Made by a program: the position numbers and the translations under genes. Of a stretch of DNA of 58,375 bases, positions 8,174-17,510 are shown piece by piece (position 1 is the first letter of the stretch; each line of letters begins with the position of its first letter). The notes beneath the pieces were generated by a model. The model saw only the letters and a program-made list of their open reading frames with translations. It had not been told where the DNA came from and ran no database searches. The stretch comes from Chloroflexota bacterium (GTDB taxonomy: Bacteria > Chloroflexota > Dehalococcoidia > Bin125): the NCBI GenBank assembly GCA_009838735.1, contig VXQZ01000033.1, positions 114,826-173,200 of the forward strand, read 5' to 3'.

Positions 8174-9679
8174 TCACATCTCTTCATGCGCCTCGACTTC
8201 ACCGCTTACTCTGAGCAATCGATCCTTCAACAACTTGATCGTATCTGGATCCAATTGCGCTGAATGACGACGGGCTTGCCACTCAGCCACGCCGTCGTAC
8301 ATACAGTGTCGCAGGTAGTTCAAAAACCCTTCGCTGCCCACAATCTCATTGACATGGGGATGCGATGCATTCACGATCACAGCTAGATCGTTCTCACGCA
8401 CGGCGTCAACCGCCACATATGGGTCATTCGGGGACAAGTCATGCAAAAACAGGTTCACCGCAGCGCTACCAATATGTTCCGAGATAACCGGTGACTCAAC
8501 TTGCGCTGCCAACCGCAAAGGATTGAACGTTGCCTCCACTAGTTGAGGAGCCGGCACCTCCTCTAGCGCGAGCTTGTCGACGAACTCAGCTGACGTCACT
8601 TCCCGCCGCATCTCGTCCAAGGCGGTTTGCGCCTCGACTTGAGTCGGACCCCTCTGATCGTCCCCCTTCTTCCGCCTCTTCTTAGCCACGTCTACATAGT
8701 CCGCACACTCCTCCTTCAGCAACCTCTGTAGTTCTTCTTCCTCTGTCCCCAACCACAGAATATCATCCTTGGTGTGACTTACCGCGAACTCATCCAGGTG
8801 AATCTCACCCACGATCCGCTGGTTCACGAGGTCATTTGAACCTTGGAATTGCCCGAAGATCTCTTCTGGCCGCCACGAATCTGGCCAGCCCTTAACAACC
8901 CTTTGAGAATGCAAGATTGAGAAACCGGCCTTCGCCCTGCTTCCTCTCTCTAGTATTCCGACCCACCCTAGAACCAACTTCCCGTCCACTTCAAATTCAA
9001 ACTCCTTTTGGTACGCCTCGCCGCCCGGTGCCTTCAGAAATTGTTCTGGTGATTCATCCCACTCCAGTGCTTCCCCTTGCCAACCTAGTTCCAGAATACC
9101 ATCACGTAAGTCTGAACGGTACATCGATCCGAGAAAATCCCGTATCTTACTAAGAGTCCTTCCACGAAACTCCTTGTGATGATTGCTAATCTCGATTATC
9201 GTGTAATGGTCGTTCGGGTCACGATCAGCGACCTCTGAATACGGAAGGAGATTCTCTCCGGAGGCCACAGCCTCGACATCCACGTCGATCCTATGCTCGC
9301 TGGGCTCTCCCATCTTCTTAGTACGGACACTCCAATTGTCGCCTATCCAGCAGGCCGCTGTCTTCATTCCCATTCCATATTTGGAACGACCATCATCAAC
9401 AGCGGGGGGTGCACCTACGCGAAGTCCGTACGTCAGCTCAGCTAGCGACATCCCCATCGCGTTGTCAGAAATTCGGAACAATCCACGTTCGCGATCGTAT
9501 ACGATATCCACCTCCAGCTTTCTGCCTTCTCGCTCGAACGCAGCATCCAGGTCGGGGCGATTGTTGAAGTAGGATTGTGTTGAATTGTCAACAAACTCAG
9601 CAAGCGCATGCCAGATTGTGTACGACAATCTCTTGTAGGACCGTATCACTTCCAAACCGAGTTCAAGTTGCACAGTCAT
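8174..9679 (-). CDS. MORC-like GHKL ATPase of a restriction-modification island
   Basis: The N-terminal 200 residues carry the GHKL (Bergerat) ATP-binding fold: ALAEFVDNSTQS (motif N, with the metal-binding Asn), the ISDNAMGM motif and the GRSKYGMGMKTAACWIG lid. The C-terminal part has no enzymatic motif I recognise. MORC/MutL-like ATPases of this kind are known as components of predicted prokaryotic restriction systems together with helicases and methylases, as here. I chose the ATG at 9679 because GGAGAG lies 6 bases before it; an in-frame TTG at 9703 would overlap the upstream gene. Last gene of a four-gene minus-strand operon, lower in GC than its surroundings. Confidence 0.8.
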   Translation of the reverse strand: MTVQLELGLEVIRSYKRLSYTIWHALAEFVDNSTQSYFNNRPDLDAAFEREGRKLEVDIVYDRERGLFRISDNAMGMSLAELTYGLRVGAPPAVDDGRSKYGMGMKTAACWIGDNWSVRTKKMGEPSEHRIDVDVEAVASGENLLPYSEVADRDPNDHYTIIEISNHHKEFRGRTLSKIRDFLGSMYRSDLRDGILELGWQGEALEWDESPEQFLKAPGGEAYQKEFEFEVDGKLVLGWVGILERGSRAKAGFSILHSQRVVKGWPDSWRPEEIFGQFQGSNDLVNQRIVGEIHLDEFAVSHTKDDILWLGTEEEELQRLLKEECADYVDVAKKRRKKGDDQRGPTQVEAQTALDEMRREVTSAEFVDKLALEEVPAPQLVEATFNPLRLAAQVESPVISEHIGSAAVNLFLHDLSPNDPYVAVDAVRENDLAVIVNASHPHVNEIVGSEGFLNYLRHCMYDGVAEWQARRHSAQLDPDTIKLLKDRLLRVSGEVEAHEEM

Positions 9680-9695
9680 GTTGTCTCTCCGTTTT

Positions 9696-10472
9696 CTAGT
9701 CAAGCACTAAGCGTCCGTCGGCGGTGTGCGCCAAGTTGAATGGTCCCGACAACCCCTCCAACGGGTTCACTCCATGAGGCCTGAGCCATACCCTATCTTG
9801 GACATCTATCCGCGACCATTCTGTTAGAGCGCCCTCAACGTCGATGAAAAGGCTGGCGACTCCGGCACTCGGAAGCTTCGCCGGAGATTCAACAATCAAG
9901 AAGCCCGGCAGTCGGGAATCTCGCCTACAGACTGTGAGAATGTCCTCCGGTAACTCCGGGTAGTGGCCGTTGACACGCAGTGCGTGCTTGTTGCGATCAG
10001 ATCGAAACACCTCCACCACCATCAAACTGGCTGGCACTCGGCGCAATTCATCTTCCCAGTTCTCTCGTTCCTCGTTCACAATCACGAGTATCTTGGGCTG
10101 CTCGCCCTTAAGCAAGTCAAGCGCTTCCTTCATCCTCAGTGCTGGAATGGCGGCGGACAACCGCGCGGCTTCGTCGGTGCCGTAACGTCCTCTCGCGAGT
10201 CCCTCAACTTGCGGAAGAACGTGCCCAGCCATGGAATGATCCGCCAGCTCAACCTCGATCACCCACCAAGCCCTGAGCTCCTTGTCCACAAGGGCGAGAT
10301 CGGGTCTCCTGTTGTCGTACTCCGATTGAATGAGAGGACTAAAGCTCGCCAAATGGAAATCTGGGAACAACGATTCTGCGTTGGACAGCAAGAGCCGCTG
10401 ATACTCACTCTCGTATAGTGCCTTGCTTGACAACTTCTGAAAAGACTCTCCTTCGATCACGAGCCTAGTCAT
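9696..10472 (-). CDS. Putative PD-(D/E)XK endonuclease component
   Basis: The 258-residue protein has an N-terminal Glu-rich helix (ALYESEYQRLLLSNAESLF), then RRPDLALVDKELRAWWVIEVELADH: an acidic residue on one strand followed by an E-x-E on the next, which resembles a PD-(D/E)XK nuclease core with Glu replacing the usual Lys. Regions after residue 130 show no motif I recognise. Located between the helicase and the ATPase with overlapping start (ATGACTAG) and near-abutting stop, it is the best candidate for the cutting subunit. A non-catalytic role is possible. Confidence 0.6.
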   Translation of the reverse strand: MTRLVIEGESFQKLSSKALYESEYQRLLLSNAESLFPDFHLASFSPLIQSEYDNRRPDLALVDKELRAWWVIEVELADHSMAGHVLPQVEGLARGRYGTDEAARLSAAIPALRMKEALDLLKGEQPKILVIVNEERENWEDELRRVPASLMVVEVFRSDRNKHALRVNGHYPELPEDILTVCRRDSRLPGFLIVESPAKLPSAGVASLFIDVEGALTEWSRIDVQDRVWLRPHGVNPLEGLSGPFNLAHTADGRLVLD

Positions 10473-11676
10473 CGATGCGAATCCTCCGCCAGACTATGGA
10501 ACTCGCTCCTACCAGGGCTCGTGCCTCACGCGCCAATCGCTCCTCCTCCTGCTTCGTCGCGTAGATAGTGTATATCCTTGCCAAAGCTTTGCCCTTAGCA
10601 GGCCTCAACACCCGACCCATCCGTTGAATCCGCTGGCGTCCACTGGCAGTAGAGCTCGCGATTATGGCCACGGACGTCTCTGGTATGTTGGTGCCCTCAT
10701 CCAGGGCCCTACACGACACTAACGCATCGAACCTACCTCGGCGAAACAGCCTCAAGTTGTCCCTCCTAACTGCCTGACCAATCCGAGAGTGATACAACGT
10801 GGAGGGCACTCCGCGATCGTCAAGAAGGCTGTTCAGCTGCTCAGCCGCCTCGATCTGCTCGTGGAACAACAGCACCTTCTCACCACGGTGTCTCAACGCG
10901 ACCGCAACGGCTGCTGGAACCCGCATTGCCGCCCGAGAAGAAACGCGTGCCCTGAGCTGAAGCAGCCGCTTCACCCTTTTGTCTTGTAGGCCGCCAGTAT
11001 CCATCGACTGCAGAGCGGCCGCGACTCGTTGGCTCAATCTGCGATATTCCCTTTCCTCATCCGGGAGAAGATCTATTGCCACGTTTATCAGGTCAAATGG
11101 GGCAACGACGCCGTCTACTGCCGCCTCGTTATAGTCGTATTCGTAAACAATGGGACCCAGGCCCGGAACCAAATTAGCTTCTAGGCCATCATCATAATCT
11201 CGTTCTGGAGTCGCTGACATACCCAAAGTCGCCTGATGCTGGCCTTGTAGCGCCCTCGCGTTCTCACTGCTGCCCGCCCGATGACACTCATCCACAATCA
11301 ACATCGACGGAACACCATCAGAAACGCGGGCAGCCTCCTTCCGTGCTGTGTTCAGTACCATCAGATTTACCCGCTTCGGTTCCGAAGGCTGACTCTCACC
11401 CGAGTACGAGGCCATCTCCCCGTCCGAAACTCCAAGCTCTTCCCGCAGACTGACATACCACTGATCCAAGAGCGTCAGGGTAGGCACCACTATGACGATC
11501 CTTCCGGACGGAAATGTCGCAATGAAATCTAGCATGCACATTTCTGCGAACACCGTCTTGCCGCCGCCTGTCACTACTTGCACAATTCCTTTAGAGTCAT
11601 TGGCACGCCATTCCCCAAGCGCCCTATGTTGCCACTCTCGGGGCTCGTAGAGCAAGGCCCATCCAACCGACGCCAC
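10465..11676 (-). CDS. Superfamily 2 DNA helicase (SSL2-like) of the restriction island
   Basis: A 403-residue DEAD-like helicase/translocase. Visible motifs are Q-like (EPREWQHRALGEW), Walker A VVTGGGKT, Walker B/motif II IVDECHRAG, motif III GMSATPER, motif V-type DEGTNIPE and motif VI RIQRMGRVLRPAKGK. The length is that of a bare two-RecA-domain motor without extra domains. The GTG start shares one base with the methyltransferase stop (TAGTG). In the system it would move along or open DNA to license cleavage. Confidence 0.9.
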   Translation of the reverse strand: MASVGWALLYEPREWQHRALGEWRANDSKGIVQVVTGGGKTVFAEMCMLDFIATFPSGRIVIVVPTLTLLDQWYVSLREELGVSDGEMASYSGESQPSEPKRVNLMVLNTARKEAARVSDGVPSMLIVDECHRAGSSENARALQGQHQATLGMSATPERDYDDGLEANLVPGLGPIVYEYDYNEAAVDGVVAPFDLINVAIDLLPDEEREYRRLSQRVAAALQSMDTGGLQDKRVKRLLQLRARVSSRAAMRVPAAVAVALRHRGEKVLLFHEQIEAAEQLNSLLDDRGVPSTLYHSRIGQAVRRDNLRLFRRGRFDALVSCRALDEGTNIPETSVAIIASSTASGRQRIQRMGRVLRPAKGKALARIYTIYATKQEEERLAREARALVGASSIVWRRIRIDD

Positions 11677-12611
11677 TATTGGTCTCCGACGCCTTGAAAT
11701 CGGCCAATCGACCCGTCAACGTACTCCTGAACAGGCTCCGCAGCCAACCACTGCCGTCCCAATTGCTCCGCCACACTTCCTGTGAGATTGCTACCAGCGA
11801 ATGGGTCTAACACCAAGTCGCCTGCGTCAGTGAGAAAATTGATGAAGAACTCGGCTAGTCCAGGGTGCATCCTGGCTGGATGCGGCGTGATCTCGTGCTC
11901 GCGACAGTAGTCTTGATACGGATCTCGCGAGCGAGTATTCGGAAGCGAGAGGACATTGGACGGGATCGCCCCTCCGTTGTCTCTATTGAAAGTAGTCGAA
12001 TTTACCTTGTGGCCGGAGGGTCGCTTGCCGGCGTTGTACGCCTGCCTTGCAAGCAGCCTCTTCATCGATTCGCTGTAGGGTGTCAGCACCTTTCTGTTGT
12101 CCGCCTTCGGCCTATCCGTCTTCGCCATCCACCAGACGTGGGCAAATGAGTCTTTGACGCGAATCCTCTCAACAGTGACCCAAGCCGCGGGACCGGGGAG
12201 CTTGGCTGGGTTGTGAGTGATGAATTGCTGACACAGATTCAGATTCCCATTCTCAAGGAACTCGATCAACGCCTTGGTCGCCAAGAGCGACATTGTTGGC
12301 TTACCTCTCTCCCAAGAGTTGCCCACTTCCATCACAATCGATCCATCGGGGGTCAACAGATCTGCGAATGCGGGAGCGAGACCAGCCAGCCAATCGACGT
12401 AGTCTTGTCCTGTCAGATTGCCATACTTCTTCTTGCGATTGAGCGGAAATGGCGGTGATGTGAAGATCAGCTGAACCTTCCCTTGCCATCGTTCAAGCTC
12501 ACCGTGCTCAAGCAGATCTTCGATCCTCCCGCAGAACATGGAGCCGGACAAGGTCGAGTAGGCCAAACGAGGTACGGACACGGGACTGCTCGATTGGTCC
12601 GTACGTGACAT
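11676..12611 (-). CDS. Site-specific DNA methyltransferase (beta class, N4-cytosine or N6-adenine)
   Basis: Catalytic motif IV reads FTSPPFPLN (about residues 50-58) and the SAM motif I, DPFAGSNLTGSVAEQLGR, lies near the C-terminus (about residue 260). This order (IV before I) defines the beta class. The SPPF form is most common in N4-cytosine enzymes. Its role would be protection of the host genome against the associated restriction activity. It is the first gene of the four-gene operon, and the preceding 380 bases contain no gene. Confidence 0.9.
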   Translation of the reverse strand: MSRTDQSSSPVSVPRLAYSTLSGSMFCGRIEDLLEHGELERWQGKVQLIFTSPPFPLNRKKKYGNLTGQDYVDWLAGLAPAFADLLTPDGSIVMEVGNSWERGKPTMSLLATKALIEFLENGNLNLCQQFITHNPAKLPGPAAWVTVERIRVKDSFAHVWWMAKTDRPKADNRKVLTPYSESMKRLLARQAYNAGKRPSGHKVNSTTFNRDNGGAIPSNVLSLPNTRSRDPYQDYCREHEITPHPARMHPGLAEFFINFLTDAGDLVLDPFAGSNLTGSVAEQLGRQWLAAEPVQEYVDGSIGRFQGVGDQ

Positions 12612-12994
12612 TCAACCCGCCTGTGCTGCTCTGAACGATTGCCGTCCAATGGGCGAGCCTAGGCTAGTGCATCCCTCGACCAGTGCCCGGTCCTCGACGC
12701 CGTCATCTCCGACTCCGCATACAATGAGAACATTTGAACGACTCAACCACAGAGAGCCGGGCGTCAATGCTCCGACCGCATCCAGACCTCACACCCGACA
12801 TTCCCGGATTCGGCCGGATCGACGCGGACTCACGCGCAACTGACCTGGACTGGTCTGGACTCTTCTGGACAAATCCGGACAAATCTGGACTCAGACGGCA
12901 CAAATTCGCCGTCCAGCACACGAAACTGAGCAAAGTTAGCCCAAATTCACCGCCGGGGCAGGTCGGATTGCCTCCTGCGAACTTCGAAGGGCAG
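12612..12994. other. Intergenic stretch at the edge of the restriction island
   Basis: No credible gene is seen. The minus-strand promoter of the restriction operon should lie here. The interval 12843-12896 holds a 10-11 base periodic repeat (see separate entry). Composition shifts from the lower-GC island back to the GC-rich chromosome across this stretch, so it may mark an integration boundary; no tRNA or clear attachment site is visible. Confidence 0.5.
12843..12896. repeat. 10-11 base periodic TCTGGAC/TCCGGAC repeat
   Basis: Units such as TGGACTGGTC, TGGACTCTTC, TGGACAAATC, CGGACAAATC and TGGACTCAG follow each other at roughly helical spacing. The reverse complement of this array resembles 28696-28760 (GTCCGGATTTGTCCAGATTT). 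Function unknown. Confidence 0.6.
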
Positions 12995-14668
12995 CTACTC
13001 GCAGCAGTCTTCGCCGATGTCGAGGCGGCAGAAGCAGGAGGATTGGACTTCGGTGTCGGCTCGGGCCTGGGCGAGGTGGAGGCGTTGGCGGGCGACGGCG
13101 GCGAGGTCGTCCTGGCCGGTGCGCTCCAGGCACTCGACGTAGCCGGCCAGCGCCCAGACGTTGTCCAGGTGCTGGCGGGGCCGACTGACCGATGAGTCGT
13201 AGCCCAGGTCGGCGCGGTAGACGTCGAGCGCCTCCGCGACCCGGTCCTGCTCCAGCAGCAGCGCGCCCAGCGCGTGCCGGACCGGCTGCATCCAGCCCCA
13301 GGGCTCGTCGTAGTGCAGGTGGTCGTCGAGCTCGACCGCGTGGCGCAGGTGCGTGAAGGCGGCGTCGAACTGGCCCTGCCGATAGGCGATCTCCCCGCGC
13401 ATCATCTCCTGCGCGATGGCGAGGATGTCGCGGCTGGGATTGTTGAACTGGTAGCGGGTGTCGGGCACGAGGTCGTAGGCGCGATCGAACTCTTCGGCCT
13501 CGGCCACCGCCTCGTCGGTCCGGCCCAGCGTGGCCAGGGCGATCGCACGGGCGTAGCGCATCGTCGCGGTGGTCACGCAATAGAGCTCGCGATCCTCCGG
13601 CAGCGGCTGTTCGAGTATGTCCTCCCACTTGCCGAAGCGGACCAACACGTGCTGATCGATCGGCACAAATGCCTCGAGCCAGTCGGCCATGTTGGGCGTC
13701 TCCATGCGCAGCAGCTGCTCGGGAATCTCGCCCTGCATCGCCCGCGCGGTCTCGATCGCCGGACCGAATTGTCCAAGGAACATCGCGCCGTAGATCTTGA
13801 AGTGATAGTTGTGCGCCCGGTACATCGTGTAAAAGTTGAACGGCCCGCGCGCCTCCACATAGGGGCGGTCGGCCTGGATCGCTCGCTCGTTCCAGTTGAC
13901 GACGTTCAGGTAGTCGCCGCAGAGCACGTCAATGTGCGTCGCCATGTGCTGCAGGTGTCCGGAGTGCGGCGCAATCCCGCGCAACTGGTCGGCCGCCCGC
14001 AGCGCCAGCTCGGGGAAGGGCGACATCTCCATCAGGTGGATGTACATGTGCAGGATGCCTGGATGCCGCGCCTCGCCGCAGTGAGCAATGCGCGCCATGG
14101 CGCCTTCGAGCACCTCGCGGGCCTCGACCGTGTCGGCACCGTCGGCCGGCTCGCCCGACTCCAGATTCCACAGCGACCAGGGAGTGCGATTCATCATCGC
14201 TTCGGCGAACAGCGAGCCGATGTCGGAGTCTTCGGAGTGGTCGCGGTAGACCTCGCGCATGGCGTCGGCGTAGTCGTCGACCCAGCCCATCATGTCGTCC
14301 AGGGGCTCGGTCTGCGGATAACGCTGTCGCAGCGCCGCAATCAGGTCGCGCTCCGCGGGCGTGCATGCGTCAGACAGCGACACCGCGAGGTTGGCCTCCT
14401 CGCAGGCCGTCGCCAACGCCTGGGAAACCTCCCTCCGACCGAACGCCTCCCACGGCTTGTTGTAGTTGGGTCCAATCGCGTAGGCGATGCCCCAGTGGGC
14501 CATGGCGCAGTCGGGATCGGCTGCGACCGCCTGCCGGAAGCAGTGGACGGCTTCGTCGTGATTGAATCCGTAGGTCCAGATCAGCCCGCGGTCGAACCAG
14601 GTCTGCGCCTCGGGCGAAGAGGTCGTGATCGTTCGGCTGTAGGTGCCGAGGTCGAAGTCGTAGGTCAT
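12995..14668 (-). CDS. TPR-repeat protein with C-terminal cysteine cluster
   Basis: A soluble helical-repeat protein of 557 aa. TPR-like units are visible early (WFDRGLIWTYGFNHDEAVHCFRQAVAADPDCAMAHWGIA, about residues 22-60) and again near residues 385-510 (alternating A-A-G-Y/F patterns). The last 14 residues contain CFC and CC, a possible metal-binding cluster. No signal peptide is present. Similar proteins are scattered in environmental bacteria without an assigned role; a scaffold for protein complexes is likely from the fold. I chose the ATG at 14668, where homology-like sequence begins. It is divergent from the CoA-transferase at 14794 and shares a 125-base promoter region with it. Confidence 0.75.
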   Translation of the reverse strand: MTYDFDLGTYSRTITTSSPEAQTWFDRGLIWTYGFNHDEAVHCFRQAVAADPDCAMAHWGIAYAIGPNYNKPWEAFGRREVSQALATACEEANLAVSLSDACTPAERDLIAALRQRYPQTEPLDDMMGWVDDYADAMREVYRDHSEDSDIGSLFAEAMMNRTPWSLWNLESGEPADGADTVEAREVLEGAMARIAHCGEARHPGILHMYIHLMEMSPFPELALRAADQLRGIAPHSGHLQHMATHIDVLCGDYLNVVNWNERAIQADRPYVEARGPFNFYTMYRAHNYHFKIYGAMFLGQFGPAIETARAMQGEIPEQLLRMETPNMADWLEAFVPIDQHVLVRFGKWEDILEQPLPEDRELYCVTTATMRYARAIALATLGRTDEAVAEAEEFDRAYDLVPDTRYQFNNPSRDILAIAQEMMRGEIAYRQGQFDAAFTHLRHAVELDDHLHYDEPWGWMQPVRHALGALLLEQDRVAEALDVYRADLGYDSSVSRPRQHLDNVWALAGYVECLERTGQDDLAAVARQRLHLAQARADTEVQSSCFCRLDIGEDCCE

Positions 14669-14793
14669 GGAGTGCGCCTTTCGCCACGGGTCTGCACGAT
14701 GCCCATGGTTCCAATCGTAGGAGCAGTGGTCCAGCCGTTCGATCGCCGCGCGAGCGACGTGCCAGTACACGACCTCCCCGTATCCTCCTTCCC

Positions 14794-15978
14794 ATGACTA
14801 CCAACAATCTCCGACCTCCACTTGACGGCGTCACGGTGATCAACGCCGGGCAGATTCTCGCTGCGCCGCACTGCGCCACGATCCTCGCCGAGTTTGGCGC
14901 CGACGTGATCAAGCTGGAACGGCCCGGCACCGGCGAGACGAACCACGGGACCATTTCGTATGTGCAGGAGAACCGCTCACAGCGAGGTGTCACCTGCAAC
15001 CTGGCCGATCCGCGAGGCAAGGAATTGTTCCGCGGCCTGTGCTCGCACGCAGATGTGCTGATCGAGAACTTCCGTCCGGGCACGCTGGAGAAGATGGAGC
15101 TTGCGCCCGACTCGCTGCGCGAGCGCAATCCAGGTCTGATCGTGACGCGCGTATCGGGTTACGGACAAACCGGTCCCTACCGCGAGCGGGCCGGTTTCGA
15201 CCGGGTCGCGCTGGGCTTCGCCGGGATGACTTACCAGACCGGCTGGGCCGATGGTCCGCCGGTGCGGCCCGGTTACATGGTCGCCGACTACTCGGCCGGC
15301 GTCTTCGCCGCGATGGGCACGATGATGGCCCTGCGCGCTCGCGACGTGAACGGCGGCGGCGGGCAGGATGTTGACGTAGCGCTGTATGAGGCGATCTGGA
15401 AGCAGTCGGGCACGCACGCCTCGCAGTTCCTGATGACCGGCCACAACCGTGAGCGCTCAGGCAACTACTGGCCCGGCGTCGTCCCAGCCGAGCAATGGCA
15501 AACCGCCGACGGCCATCACCTGATCATCAACGCGACCACGCAGGGCACCTTCGAACGTCTCGTCGCCGCCATGGACCAGCCTGAGCTGCTCCTGGACCCT
15601 CGCTTCGAGGTCCATCGAGAGCGACGCCAACACTACGAAGCAATCCACGAGATCGTCGGCGAATGGATCGCCAGTCTCACGCTCGAGCAAGCCCAACACT
15701 TGCTCGACAAGCATGGCGTCCCCGCGACCAAGGTCTACACCACCTCAGACATCATGGACGACGAGCACTACGCGGCCCGCGACCAGATTGTGGATGTCCC
15801 ATCCGAGCAACACGGCGAACTCCCTCAACCGGGCATCGTGCCGCGTCTGTCACGGACGCCGGGAGCCGTCAAGCATCGGGCGCCGACGCTGGGAGAGCAC
15901 AACCGCGAAATCTACGGCGGCATGCTCGGGATCAGCGATGATGAGCTTGCCCAGCTCGCCGAAGATGGCGTCATCTAG
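14794..15978 (+). CDS. Family III CoA-transferase (CaiB/BaiF)
   Basis: A 394-residue member of the formyl-CoA transferase/CaiB family, which moves CoA from one acyl-CoA to a free carboxylic acid through an enzyme-bound acyl intermediate. Landmarks are the N-terminal DGVTVINAGQILAAPHCATILAEFGADVIKLE, NRSQRGVTCNL, DVLIENFRPGTLEK, ARVSGYGQTGPY, the QDVDVALYEA segment near residue 194 and the C-terminal RAPTLGEHNREIY. The substrates cannot be inferred. Start at ATG 14794, immediately after a run of pyrimidines. Possibly cotranscribed with the Uma2-like gene downstream. Confidence 0.9.
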   Translation: MTTNNLRPPLDGVTVINAGQILAAPHCATILAEFGADVIKLERPGTGETNHGTISYVQENRSQRGVTCNLADPRGKELFRGLCSHADVLIENFRPGTLEKMELAPDSLRERNPGLIVTRVSGYGQTGPYRERAGFDRVALGFAGMTYQTGWADGPPVRPGYMVADYSAGVFAAMGTMMALRARDVNGGGGQDVDVALYEAIWKQSGTHASQFLMTGHNRERSGNYWPGVVPAEQWQTADGHHLIINATTQGTFERLVAAMDQPELLLDPRFEVHRERRQHYEAIHEIVGEWIASLTLEQAQHLLDKHGVPATKVYTTSDIMDDEHYAARDQIVDVPSEQHGELPQPGIVPRLSRTPGAVKHRAPTLGEHNREIYGGMLGISDDELAQLAEDGVI

Positions 15979-16021
15979 CGGTCCTCGCCTTGCTACGATC
16001 TCGGCAACCCATGGAGATGGC

Positions 16022-16666
16022 ATGATCACCACCGTTCCTATCTCCGCACCACCCTTGCCCGGCCTGATCCGCATCGGCTGCGGCCTCGAAGCGATCAGCG
16101 ACGAAGAACTCGAGCGCATCTGCGACGAAAATCCCGGCTGGAAGTTTGAACTCGACGACGGAGAGCTGGTGATCAACGTGCATGCGGGTGACGAGAGTTC
16201 AGACGTAGGGTTGGAGCTTGGCGGACAACTGAGAAATTGGCGCCTCGGAGGGGGTGGCGGGCGAACTCGCGACTCTAGCGCCGGCTATCGCATGACCGAC
16301 GCAGACGGCCAAACCCGACTGCTGGAACCCGATGTCTCGTGGGTCAGCCCGGAACGGCTCGCCACGGCAACGCGCGAGGACGTACGGGGCGCGATGTCCT
16401 TCAATCCCGACTTCGTCGTCGAAATCCGCTCGCCGAGCGACCGGCTGCGTGATCAGCAAACCAAGATGGACATCTGGATGCACTACGGCGTGCGCCTCGG
16501 CTGGCTCGTCGACCTCGACGCCGGCAACGTCTGGATTTACCGACCTAACCAAGAGCCGCAACTGCTAGAGCGTCCCGCCACGCTGGACGGCGAAGACGTC
16601 CTCGTCGGGCTCCAGGTCGACTGTGCCGAAATCTGGCGTCTGGCCGACGAAGCGAACACAGACTGA
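16022..16666 (+). CDS. Uma2-family (DUF820) putative endonuclease
   Basis: The 214-residue protein has the Uma2 pattern: LEPDVSWV, then FVVEIRSPSDRLRDQQTKMDIWMHYGVRLGWLVDLD, which places D, E and S/Q residues as in this PD-(D/E)XK-fold family, and a final strand WIYRPN. The family is abundant in cyanobacteria and Chloroflexota; its biological role is unknown. The ATG follows GGAGATGGC closely. The next gene begins 18 bases after its stop. Confidence 0.85.
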   Translation: MITTVPISAPPLPGLIRIGCGLEAISDEELERICDENPGWKFELDDGELVINVHAGDESSDVGLELGGQLRNWRLGGGGGRTRDSSAGYRMTDADGQTRLLEPDVSWVSPERLATATREDVRGAMSFNPDFVVEIRSPSDRLRDQQTKMDIWMHYGVRLGWLVDLDAGNVWIYRPNQEPQLLERPATLDGEDVLVGLQVDCAEIWRLADEANTD

Positions 16667-16684
16667 TGCCGAAGGAACCTGTGA

Positions 16685-17500
16685 ATGACAACCGCAATCG
16701 TTGAACGAACCATCACCGCTTTCCTCGACGGGGACGACTCGCTGGAGATCAACAACATCATCCACTCGACCGCGGGCGCGGCGCGCTATGGCTACAGCGG
16801 CGCGCTGGTCGGAGGGACGACTGTGTACTCGTGGTCGGCCGGCGCGCTGGTTGAGGCGCTGGGAGAGGCGTGGCTGGACGAGGGCTGGGTGGAGTTCCAG
16901 TTGCGCAAGCCGGTCTATCCGGATGAGGTCATCACTACTCGCGTGACTGCCAACGGCGGTGATGTTGAGTTCACGATGACGAAGAACACCGGCGATGTCG
17001 CGGTTCGAGGCACGGCCGGACTCGGCGTTGCGGACTTCCTGACCGAAATCTCGACCGCAGCCGATCGTACGCCGGTCCCCCAGCCCGAGGAGCGGCTGTT
17101 CATCACTCGAGCCCTGGCGCCTCTGGGTGAGGACCTGCCGGCGATGGCGATTGATCTCAGCCATGTCGATGCCGAGACTTACGCAGACGAGAAAGCCAGT
17201 GACCCGGATCCGCGCTGGCGCGGCGCTGGAGGCCGAGTCCACCCCGGCTGGATCGCACAGCGGGCCAACGCGCTGCTCGCCCACACGTGGCGCTACACGG
17301 CGATCCATGCCTCCAGCCAAATCCAGCATCTGGCCCCGGTCCACCCCGATCAGCAGCTCCTCGTCAGCGGGCGACTTGAGTCCGGGTACGAGCGCAAGGG
17401 CCACGAATACGCAGTGATCGACCTCACCATCGCCTCGGAGGACGGCCGCGAACTGGTGGTCATGCGTCAACCGACGATCTATCAGGTCGGTACACGCTAG
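16685..17500 (+). CDS. Hot-dog fold (MaoC-like) protein, copy A
   Basis: A 271-residue protein that appears to contain two hot-dog halves. The N-terminal half carries HSTAGAARYGYSGALVGGTTVYSW, the C-terminal half RRVHPGWIAQRANALLAHTWRYTAIHASSQIQHL. Proteins of this shape include enoyl-CoA hydratases/dehydratases and acyl thioesterases, though the strict MaoC hydratase motif (D-x(4)-H) is not obvious to me. It is followed 10 bases later by a close paralog at 17511, so the pair arose by tandem duplication. Likely acts on CoA thioesters, in keeping with neighbouring genes. Confidence 0.7.
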   Translation: MTTAIVERTITAFLDGDDSLEINNIIHSTAGAARYGYSGALVGGTTVYSWSAGALVEALGEAWLDEGWVEFQLRKPVYPDEVITTRVTANGGDVEFTMTKNTGDVAVRGTAGLGVADFLTEISTAADRTPVPQPEERLFITRALAPLGEDLPAMAIDLSHVDAETYADEKASDPDPRWRGAGGRVHPGWIAQRANALLAHTWRYTAIHASSQIQHLAPVHPDQQLLVSGRLESGYERKGHEYAVIDLTIASEDGRELVVMRQPTIYQVGTR

Positions 17501-17510
17501 GGAGCTGACC

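Noticed and set aside
13274-14797. 507-aa plus-strand frame opposite the TPR gene
   Set aside because: Its composition (Val, Gly, His, Arg rich) is that of an antisense shadow; the minus-strand TPR protein has clear repeats.
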